The notes under the pieces are model-generated. The model was not told where the DNA came from. It did not search any database and saw only the letters and a list, made by a program, of their open reading frames with translations. Position numbers and translations under genes: made by a program. Positions 7,911-15,000 of a stretch of 15,000 bases of DNA are shown piece after piece. The DNA is from Penaeus vannamei. Taxonomy: Eukaryota; Arthropoda; Malacostraca; Decapoda; Penaeidae. Position 1 is the first letter of the stretch. Every line of letters begins with the position of its first letter. The stretch lies in assembly GCF_042767895.1 (NCBI RefSeq), contig NC_091588.1, positions 18,088,576 through 18,103,575 on the forward strand, read 5' to 3'.

Positions 7911-9855
7911 TCAGATGAGTTTAAGGAGAGAAAAGTCAGGTGGAAGAGAGTTCAAGGATGAGGGTTGTTGTAAGTCATTTATATCCATGGTTAAGTTGAA
8001 GTGATAATGGGGAAGGAAGATGGGTGATGTAGGGGGGACAGGATGTTGGGAAGGAGTGGGAGGAATATGGGTTGGATGATAGATGTCAGCAGTTACTTTG
8101 TGTGTGAAGGCAATGAGGGCAGAGAGATTTAACGATGGATACATGTTATTCTGGGTCTTGATTAGATAGTTTTGAATGTCTTCAAGAATTTTTGGTGCAA
8201 TTGGTTGGGAGGTCTGAGAAGCAAAGTTTTCTTATGAGGGCTAGAAGAAGGGACAGGCATTTGCGGAGGAGAGGGAGGGTTGAATTAGGTAAGGAAGCGG
8301 TAATAGATAATGGGGTAGAACATTTAGCTTTTCTTGTGTTGTGAGTTGAGCGAGGAGGAAGAGGGATAGGTACCAAGGAAGTATCTGGAATAATAGAGTT
8401 TGGGGTGTCTAGATTTAGAATGGCAATAGAATCTAACTGGAAGAGGGAGAAAGCAGGGTAGAAATGAGATGAGTAAAAGATGCTGGAGAATGTGGAAACA
8501 CCTTGGAAGGGAGGGAGAGGGGCAGAGCAAAGGACAGTATTGGAGTATGGAGTAAGAGAAAAAACTTCTCTAATGCTTCCTGTCTGGCCTTGCATAAAGT
8601 GAGACAAAGACTGAATCTGAGAATTGCCAGCCCAGACACAAACTGGTAGGTAGGGCAACCCTTATAAAATACACTTGGCACATGTGCGTAATTGTGCAGA
8701 GCAGTTTGATCAATCATGACCGCGTTGGGCACAGAGGGTATCATGTTGTGCGGTGATGTATGGCAGGGTGGCCTAGACGCCAACAATCTTGAAATTGATG
8801 GGGATAGATTGACTCAACCAATATAAACATTAAGAGGTTGGCCATGTCTATAGAGAGTAATCTTGGCAATATTGGTGGAGAACTTACAGTGCCCTCTAGG
8901 GGGAATGGTGTATCATCAGAAGAAGGGTACTTTGCTTACTTGTTTTTAGAAGAGAGAGTTGTCAGAGTAAGGGGATCAAGAAAAACTGATCCCATTTGGC
9001 TAGGCTAAACAAAGTACTCTAAAGGTTTGTATGTAGAGGTGGGGGATGTAAAAAGGTTGTGATGCATGAAAGAGGGAGTACTCCTAAAGACGCGTACACA
9101 CTTGTTGCACGTATCGTATCATCGTTGCGTAGCAGTGTGGACGGGATAGCATTGCACCGTTGCGTGTCAAAATATGATGCAAACATACACAACAGGCTTG
9201 ATCCGCCATTTGTCGGTCTTTTGCTGTCAGATCAAAGGAATGATACACAACTCATTAACCCTTGTGTGGTCGGGTAGCTTGGCATAGTCCCATTATACAT
9301 TCAGTGTTGTCGTGGACTTTTTTTTTAGAATTTTTCATTTTACTGACTTGATTTTCATGAATAAAAATACACGCGGCCGCAACCAACTGCACATTTGCAC
9401 TCTTGGCTATGATCACAAAGAAACTGAATGACACTGTTGCACCACGGAATGATGATACGCGACAAGTGGGTACAATACCCTGTTACACCGTAACTTATCT
9501 CTTGATGACACGCAACGATGATACAGTACGTGGAAATGAAACAATTGTGTACCCCCCTTAAGAGGTGAATAATATTAGGCTGTAGAGTAGTAACAAGGGA
9601 GGGGTGCGGTTAGATGATGAAAGTTTTAGGGGTGAAAGAGATGAAGTAGAGGATGGTGGGAGAGGAAAAATATTTACTAGAGGTTGAGTGGTAATAGATA
9701 TTGAGGAGGAGACAGTAGTTGTAGTAGTGTTCTGGGTCGTAGTCAAAGGAGAGTCTGGGGTTAAAGCATTGGGGAATTTAAATCTGTGGGGCTAGTTGGT
9801 AAAGGGACAGGCCACAGTGCCCCTAATAAGGTTATAAATCTTCATTACTAGCCAT
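7911..9855 (-). pseudogene. LINE ORF1, copy E, broken and MITE-interrupted
   Basis: Starts at ATGGCTAGTAATGAA (CAT at 9853-9855) and ends ..LLKLI-TGA at 7911. Matches to copy 1 ORF1, in order, are the PAKWD..FF block (about 8975-9005), IAKI (about 8865), QDCWR.GHPA of the zinc knuckle (about 8765-8795), GCPTYQF (about 8640-8665) with CLTLCKARQEA (about 8575-8605), and LEDIQNYL..TQ (about 8155-8185). Relative to copy 1 about 235 bases are missing between CTGATG and ATTCC (copy 1 positions 4196-4429), and ~20 bases around the third CCHC motif. Stops and frameshifts are frequent. Frames of 158 and 117 codons at 8182-8786 are fragments of this gene, not separate genes. Confidence 0.8.
9088..9558. 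mobile_element. PIF/Harbinger-like MITE (471 bp) with TAA target duplication
   Basis: Terminal inverted repeats: the left end AGACGCGTACACACTTGTT pairs with the right end, read inward as AGGGGGGTACACAATTGTT. A stronger inner arm has 20 of 22 bases complementary or nearly so (9109-9130 against 9510-9531, core GATACGATGATAC type). The trinucleotide TAA flanks both sides (9085-9087 and 9559-9561). TWA target duplications are typical of PIF/Harbinger. LINE ORF1 homology stops at the left TAA and resumes at the right one, confirming the boundaries. There is no transposase, so it is non-autonomous. An extra copy of the subterminal motif lies near 9451-9473. The 72-codon open frame at 9059-9277 has no known domain. 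Confidence 0.85.
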
Positions 9856-10214
9856 GATAAGCTTGGAGTATGTTGGGGAGAGAAACAGTCCACTCCTTAG
9901 GATTCTTTGAAAGGTAAGGGTTAGACAATTAAAGGGGAATACCATGCCAATGGCTCCCCCAGACCGTTCATAACTGGCACAAAGTCAGCCTTTCATCCTT
10001 TCAACACGGCTCTCACACCTTAGGAAGTGGATAATAGAAGGGGTTGCAGAAGAGAAAGATGGAAAGGGGAAGAAGAAAAGACCATGCAAAATTAGTGAAG
10101 TCGAGGTCTGAGATCCATGCCAGGGGTGATCCCAAGCATTGGGTCCCAGTCTCCATCTCTTGGGCCCACCCACCCCACAGCAACGAAGGGTATGGGTGGG
10201 GTGGGGGGAGTCCT

Positions 10215-10930
10215 GTGAACAGAAAAGGGAGTAAAATGGGTAATGGGAAAGGAATGAGAGATGTACATGGAGGAGGGGATTTTGGCACTTTGAATGTAAA
10301 GGGAATAGGAGTAAAGAACTGGAGTGTGGATGAGGGAGAGGAGCATTCTCTAGGGTCATGTTTAGGAAGTTTAGGATGTCCTCTAAGAGTGTCTGGATGG
10401 GAGTTGGTTGGAAGAGTCTGAGAAATGAAGAGGCAGATATCCATAGAGCAGAAGAGGTAGTTGTAAGAGACAAAGTGATATGAAAAGAATGTTGAGATTA
10501 CCTGTTGTAACAAATTAAGTGAGAAAGAGGTAAGCACCAGGGAAGTGGTAGAGACTGGAGTATCTGAATTTACAATAGCAAAAGAAATTGACTGAAAGAT
10601 AGAGGGAGCAGAGATGGGATGGTTAGGAGTAGAAGAGTTACTGGGAGATACAGTTAGAAGGGAAAGGAATAGAGGGAGAGACAGTCACATGAGTATCTAG
10701 AGGAAAAATTGTAGGCAATGCAATTCTATAAAGTGCATTAAGGAAGCCACCACAATTGGCAAATGTGCATGACTGCAGAACAATCTGAAGGTCATGACCA
10801 GGTTAGGCACATAGAGGATGTATTTTGGGAAAAGAAAAATATGCATTGTGTACCTGTATAGGTCCACTAATAAGCAGAGGCTTAAACTCAACCAGAGTGC
10901 CTTTTTATGCCCATCCCAGTGTGAAATTAT
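10215..10930 (-). mobile_element. LINE copy F, ORF1 fragment abutting the 5' end of copy E
   Basis: Minus-strand fragment with the C-terminal half of ORF1. Matches to copy 1 include the segment equivalent to 4605-4720 (here about 10720-10860; protein CTFANCGGFLNAL), TCAATTTCTTTTGCTATTGTAAAT (about 10570), and LLEDILNFLNMT (about 10365-10400), equivalent to MEDIQSYM in copy 1. Homology ends near 10215, where the 5' UTR of copy E begins in the same orientation, so the two are head to tail. Frames of 174 and 162 codons at 9985-10537 are read-through across this junction, not genes. No 3' UTR is present. Confidence 0.7.
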
Positions 10931-11194
10931 CACCTTTCTCCCACATATTTTGAGGATAATACCGTGACTTTTCTTTTGGTGTGTCTTTTTTCCTTCCTTT
11001 TTTTAAGCACATCCTGAGATATGGCTCTCATTCAGCTACCCTCTAGACTGAGTTGTGGATTACACTTCATGGGTAAAACAACAGCTGTGCCCACTGAAGT
11101 TATCAATAATAGGCTATACAATCAAACTTAAGTCAGTGGCCTATTTAATCCAAGTGAAAAAAAATATATACAATATTTACAGTCACTATTGCCA
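10931..11194. other. AT-rich DNA downstream of the minus-strand gene, nothing recognised
   Basis: No repeat match or coding signal was found. It lies between the last LINE fragment and the putative poly(A) signal of the minus-strand gene. Confidence 0.5.
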
Positions 11195-11200
11195 TTTATT
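11195..11200 (-). terminator. Candidate poly(A) signal of the minus-strand LRR-like gene
   Basis: TTTATT on the plus strand is AATAAA on the minus strand. It is the first such hexamer downstream of the stop at 11809 and would give a 3' UTR of about 620-640 nt. Confidence 0.45.
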
Positions 11201-11808
11201 AAATTTCTCTGCATCAAAAAACCTTAATTCTGCATATTTTTGTGCTTTTCCACACTGCATCAATATCAAGTTTTTGTAACATTTCTCTTCAATCCATAGC
11301 AGAATATCAATATATTTTTTAAGACTATCCATATGGACATATCTGCCTGTAATATTAATGACTTTTTCCATTCTTTAATTCTTTTTGTAATCAAGAGATT
11401 CTCATTACATTTTAGTTAGTTGATTCGATTACAACACACAGCCCTTTGTAGGAATATTTACAGCAGATTCTTTTATATACAATATAAAACACAACCTAAA
11501 TGTACTTATTACTCCTATATCTTACAGTATAAAGCAGCAATATTCACAAATTTTGCAAAATCGCCACATAGGTGGCCTACATTTATATAAAACCAATTTT
11601 CTACTTTACATAATTGCAGGATGACAATTTCCTTGCTTTCTTTTAAATTCATAAATAGCTTTAGAGGAAAAGAGTTTGGTAGTACTTGTTACACACCAAT
11701 AATCAAAAATAGGATTTTCAAAATACTCAAAATAAAACCTCAACAGAGAGCCACTAACTCGGCTATCTGGAGCCTTGCAACAAATTCCACAGCTTTAGAG
11801 AGAGAAGT

Positions 11809-11974
11809 TTATAATAACTGATCTTCATTAACCGTTGATTTTTGTAAACTTGATGTGTCCATATAATCAATTCCAACTATCTTAATTTCTGGTAAAATGT
11901 CTTCAAGCAGTAAGCACAGTAACTGGATGTCTCTAATATTTTCTAGTCCATTGATATGTAGACTCCTTAACTCC
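11809..11974 (-). CDS. Terminal coding exon of an LRR-like protein (possibly DMAC2 / ATP synthase subunit s family)
   Basis: A 166-nt exon on the minus strand after the acceptor TTTAAAAATCTTTTCAG, entering in phase 2. It codes 54 residues and a TAA stop: ELRSLHINGLENIRDIQ, LLCLLLEDILPEIKIVGI, then a hydrophilic tail DYMDTSSLQKS..DQLL. The first part fits a final leucine-rich repeat (LRSLHINGL), then a helix and LPEIKI. Human DMAC2 and ATP synthase coupling factor B (subunit s) end with a similar L..L.L..L..V...LP...I pattern. Those are mitochondrial proteins, but the similarity here is short and the assignment is an inference. Other LRR proteins are possible. Codons are intact and the tail is well behaved, unlike the nearby transposon frames. 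Upstream exons were not found before position 15000. The adjoining intron holds the transposon at 12043-13908. Confidence 0.5.
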
Positions 11975-12413
11975 CTGAAAAGATTTTTAAAAAGAATGTA
12001 TGAGTAACCAGGAGAAATAGAATTAATCTTGTAATACATTTAGGGGTCATCCATAATTTTCATCATTATCACAAGTGTACAAACCATACGCAAGGGGAGG
12101 GGGTTAAGACTAGGTATACTATTTTTTGAAAGTGAAAAATGATAATCCGTTAGTGGGCAAATCAGCAGCCACAATGTTTCAAATTTCGTGCCACGTCAGT
12201 GTTGCTAGCAGGGCATGCCATTTTTCCATAGAAGCAATTCTGGCATTTTCTAAACATTAGATGATAAAGAAAACATATAAATGATAAAATTTAACCATAC
12301 ACTATAATAAATGGATAAGTATTAGATTACAGTTACAGCGCATAAGGTCAGAGTCATGATTATAGGATTCCCTGCATTACTTTCTTGTTTACTGCACTGC
12401 ATAAAACAATATA

Positions 12414-13221
12414 CAGTGGAACCTCATCTACTGGGCAACCACAGTACCGCGGACATCCCAAAATTAACACTAGATTTGGCCAGACTGGAATTAAATACTA
12501 AATAATCCTATCAATTACAACCCCGGTCCCAAAGGCACCCCAGTGTTGCGGACAACGGACAATGTTTACAGTTTGAAATGCCAACTGAACCCCAATTAAC
12601 CGACCACACAGATCTGCGAAGACTACACTGAGGGCTGGGAGGAGTGTGTAGCTGAGGAACAAAACCTAGACCCAGAACCAGAGGAGCCAGTGTCAAAGCC
12701 AGTAAAATCAACAGTAATCAGTGTGTTCCAAGCCATGTCCATGATCTGTGAGATACAAACATTCTGGCACTGACCGCAACCTGAAGGATCTGCTCCTTCC
12801 TCTCCATGAAATGGAATCTCAGTTTGAGACCGTTGCTGTTTCTTCAACATTACAGAGACATCCATCAGACTTTTTTATGACCCAGAGACTCTTAACAATT
12901 CTGTATATGTATGCATTAATTTTGCCATTGTTAAATGTTTAAAACTTCTAGTTAGTGATGTAATATTGCATTTCTCATGCTTTATATCTTTTTCAAATAA
13001 AATATGCTAGTAATTCTATGGTTTTGCTTTTGCTTCATATAAAAATAAATACTGATAAAAATGATAAAGGACTTTTCATACAAATAAGATCACAATAAAA
13101 CAATATGCAATATTTGAGGTTTGACTGACTCAACACCCTGAACCTCAGTACTAGGGTCACCCCTCTATTAAGACCAAAATTGCTCAGTCTAGATGTTGGT
13201 CTCATTAGTAATGTTCAGCTG
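12414..13221. mobile_element. pogo/Tigger-like DNA transposon remnant (808 bp)
   Basis: The left end CAGTGGAACCTCATCTACTG has the style of pogo/Tigger terminal repeats. The right end, read inward, is CAGCTGAACATTACTAATGA, a degenerate match. Both are flanked by TA (12412-12413 and 13222-13223), the Tc1/mariner-group target duplication. Subterminal GCGGACAACGGACA-like sequence and a C-terminal transposase fragment support the call. It is nested inside the 12043-13908 element. Confidence 0.65.
12654..12880 (+). pseudogene. pogo/Tigger-like transposase C-terminal fragment
   Basis: A first frame reads EEQNLDPEPEEPVSKP, then VKSTVISVFQAMSMICEIQ, to a stop at 12771. A second frame continues LKDLLLPLHEMESQFETVA and ends HPSDFF. 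In pogo/Tigger transposases the C-terminus usually has an acidic linker, a helix pair with a hydrophobic 'aL..i..F' pattern, and a closing (T/S)DFF. The DDE catalytic core and the DNA-binding domain are absent, and a frameshift separates the two parts. The match is short and depends mainly on the terminal SDFF, so the family assignment is moderate. Confidence 0.5.
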
Positions 13222-13908
13222 TACAATAAGTACATTATTAAGCCAATAGTATTACAACATTCAACAACAAAAAATGCACTTGCATCTCAATAGAAAATGT
13301 ATTAGATGTATAACTTAAGAAAATGTAACACTGAACCTGTAAACTTTATTTATCTAAAATGTATACAACTATTCATGGGAGTGTGTTGCAGGGCTGATGT
13401 TTAGTCACTCTATGGGACTGTGGCTCTGACTTTGTTGATGCCCAGCTGGAAGACCCAGCTGAAGTGACATCAGATGAAATTCCTGCCATGATGTTCAGTT
13501 TGCCACAAAATATCATTTTAAACCAGATTGGTTTTAGCAATTTTCATGTTTGACTTATTTAAACATGTGAAAATATTTCAACTTTGCTTTAAACACTTCA
13601 TTTGCATCAAACCATCTGTAGTCTTAGAGAAGAACAAACTAACAGCCAACAGAAAAAAAATCTACAGGCTCTTCGTATTGTCCTGTCATCAGACTTTATT
13701 CTAATACAGTGAAAAAACAATATAGCAAGACATGGATTTATTTTCCATTCATTTTTTCATAGAATCACATAATATGAATCCACATATAGATAGGGATACC
13801 TTGATCCATCATCATTTTTGGACCGCTAACATACACTTTTCAGGGAGGAGGGGGCTTGCTCAAAAGTCTTGTAGACTTGTGATAATGATGAAAATTATGG
13901 AAGACCCC

Positions 13909-15000
13909 TTAGTGGTAATATCTGATTTTTCATGTTTTTGTGATATGTTGGAATTACTCAAAAATTTATCTTAAATTCACAAGACTGTCTAACCTGTTTA
14001 ATAAAACAGGACTGATCTTTTTTTTTCTTTACGTATCACTACAAATCACCTTTTCTTTCACATGGTTTTAACCTGTGGAGTCCAAGGCACAACTCAGGCT
14101 GCTTAGTGTTGAGCTACAAGTTACGCTTAATTTTTTTTCCTTTTCCAAATGATGCCATGCAATGCTTATTTTCTTTAAAGAACAATAATGAGGTAAATTA
14201 TTACACACACATGGTGGAAAATAGTAACAGCCCCCCACAGGTCAAATATATTTGATAATCATATTACCTGTATAATCTATCAACTTCTGTATGGTCTTTG
14301 GATAGAAACAGTTAAAAATGGATGACAAAGCACCACAGACCTTGCTTACTTAACTGTTCGCTTGTACACATGGCCATAGCTTCAATGGAATTCTAACTTT
14401 ACATGCATTGTTCTAAGCCACCACTAACATTACTTTCTCTTGTCATTACTAGCAATGTTAAAAAAATACTTGCTTGATAAGAAAATATTTTAAAGATATT
14501 TTAACCAGTTTAGATATCTGAGCTTTTTTTTTTTTTTTGCTGTATGTGCCCAAGACTAAAATAAATGCTGTGCACTGTGTAATATTTCCAAATATTAGTT
14601 ATAAAATAATAAAATTACACTACATGAAAAGAAAATACGTTCAAACTTTTCCTAGGTACAATACTATCTTCATTATCATACCCTCCTAAATACTGCATTA
14701 CCCTTATTATACTTTCCTATTTCTAAATCCTCAATTTGCCTTCACTGTTTGGCTGAATATACTATTTCCAAATGGTGCAAAAATGCTGAAAGTGTAACAG
14801 GTGGGTTTCATAGTTCCTATTTCCTTGCCATTCTGAAGATGGTAAACACAGTAAAGGTGCAGTTCAACTGGCCATATCTTTGTATAGGACCTGAATTGCA
14901 CCCAAGTGCCCAACCAAGTGTAGTGTTTCAACTGCTAAAAGCACCGACATACAGACCAAACATGCCTCTCGCTTGAGTAACACTGCACATAGTACTTCTC
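13909..15000. other. AT-rich DNA, presumed intron or intergenic, no gene supported
   Basis: Contains a 15-base T run (14524-14538) and a small perfect hairpin CCTGTTT/AAACAGG with a 4-base loop (13993-14010). A stretch at about 14740-14980 is less AT-rich and open in one frame on each strand (75 codons plus, 66 codons minus). Neither product resembles a known domain, and no acceptor/donor pair bounds it convincingly. If the minus-strand LRR-like gene continues upstream, this may be its intron. Confidence 0.5.

Larger units (their letters stand above)
7654..10215 (-). mobile_element. LINE copy E, near full-length but without ORF2, split by a MITE
   Basis: Minus-strand copy. Its 5' UTR (about 10215 to 9856) is collinear with 3385-3663, including ACTAATTTTGCATGGTC, AAGGTGTGAGAGCC, GCTGACTTTGTGCCAGT and GCCATTGGCA. 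ORF1 follows (9855 to 7911), then a 3' UTR with two stem-loop motifs in tandem (7763-7784 and 7682-7709), ending in a TTTAACC-type tail at 7654. There is no endonuclease or reverse transcriptase sequence between the ORF1 stop and the 3' UTR. A 471-bp MITE (9088-9558) interrupts ORF1. The 5' boundary is approximate because another LINE fragment abuts it. Confidence 0.8.
12043..13908. mobile_element. DNA transposon or inverted pair of MITE ends, TTA target duplication
   Basis: The first ~40 bases (GGGGTCATCCATAATTTTCA...) are the reverse complement, with about three mismatches, of the last ~40 (13869-13908). TTA stands immediately outside each end (12040-12042 and 13909-13911). Weaker subterminal similarity continues inward for tens of bases, including a G-run and AAAAATGAT. 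Clean ends plus matching target duplications argue for one 1866-bp element. The alternative is two separate insertions of a small family in opposite directions. No transposase specific to this element was recognised; its interior is largely taken up by a pogo-like remnant. Confidence 0.6.

Noticed and set aside
7463..8714. Shared 16-mer GAGCAGTTTGATCAAT in the spacer and in LINE copy E as evidence of another LINE fragment
   Set aside because: Similarity does not extend beyond the 16 bases on either side.
8182..8786. Minus-strand frames of 158 and 117 codons as separate proteins
   Set aside because: Both are pieces of the frameshifted LINE ORF1 (copy E), with GCPTYQF and CLTLCKARQEA split over the two frames.
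9373..9380. NotI site (GCGGCCGC) suggesting cloning-vector sequence
   Set aside because: It sits inside the MITE with no vector sequence around it, so it is a chance occurrence.
10044..10421. Plus-strand 125-codon frame
   Set aside because: It is antisense to LINE 5' UTR and ORF1, and its Gly/Lys richness only reflects the purine-rich strand.
9985..10537. Overlapping minus-strand open frames of 162 and 174 codons as host genes
   Set aside because: They run through the junction of two LINE fragments and correspond to ORF1 tail plus 5' UTR. Purine-rich composition lowers stop frequency.
13398..13560. Plus-strand frame DFVDAQLEDPAEVTSDEIPA as an exon or transposase piece
   Set aside because: The upstream acceptor-like TTGCAG does not join it in an open phase (a TGA intervenes), and similarity to pogo/Tigger linkers was too weak to claim.

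Overview
This is eukaryotic nuclear DNA. It is AT-rich, has two split genes with GT/AG introns, and carries many decayed transposons. The LINE family (I/Jockey-like ORF1, endonuclease and C-terminus) resembles elements I associate with arthropods, especially decapod crustaceans such as penaeid shrimp. That assignment is inference from memory and no search was run. Nothing looks prokaryotic and no CRISPR or operon is present.

Layout. 1-2111: upstream or intronic DNA of a ribosomal protein gene, containing a dead Merlin/IS1595-like transposase on the minus strand (490-1021). 2112-2600: the last two coding exons, the stop and the poly(A) signals of ribosomal protein S29 on the plus strand. The final exon codes only Leu-Asp-stop, and the 5' exons lie before position 1. 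2600-3220: AT-rich DNA with no feature. 3221-10930: a cluster of about six broken copies of one non-LTR retrotransposon family. Four copies point right (3221-7254) and two point left (7654-10930), around a 400-bp unique spacer. A 471-bp PIF/Harbinger-like MITE is inserted in a left-pointing copy. 10930-12040: 3' flank and terminal coding exon of a minus-strand gene ending in a leucine-rich-repeat-like segment. 12043-13908: in the upstream intron of that gene, a probable 1.87-kb DNA transposon with TTA target duplications and a pogo/Tigger remnant nested inside. 13909-15000: AT-rich DNA with no convincing gene.

Only the RpS29 exons, and probably the minus-strand terminal exon, look like functional host coding sequence. 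Every transposon ORF has stops, frameshifts or lost catalytic residues. The most interesting pattern is in the LINE cluster. Three copies run from ORF1 into the 3' UTR with ORF2 wholly absent or reduced to its two ends. Two of these share the same ORF1-to-3'UTR transition, so an ORF1-only non-autonomous subfamily (a half-LINE, analogous to mammalian HAL1) is plausible. All the 3' ends carry a GTGCTA...TAGCAC stem-loop, and most are followed by a TTAACCA-type tail.
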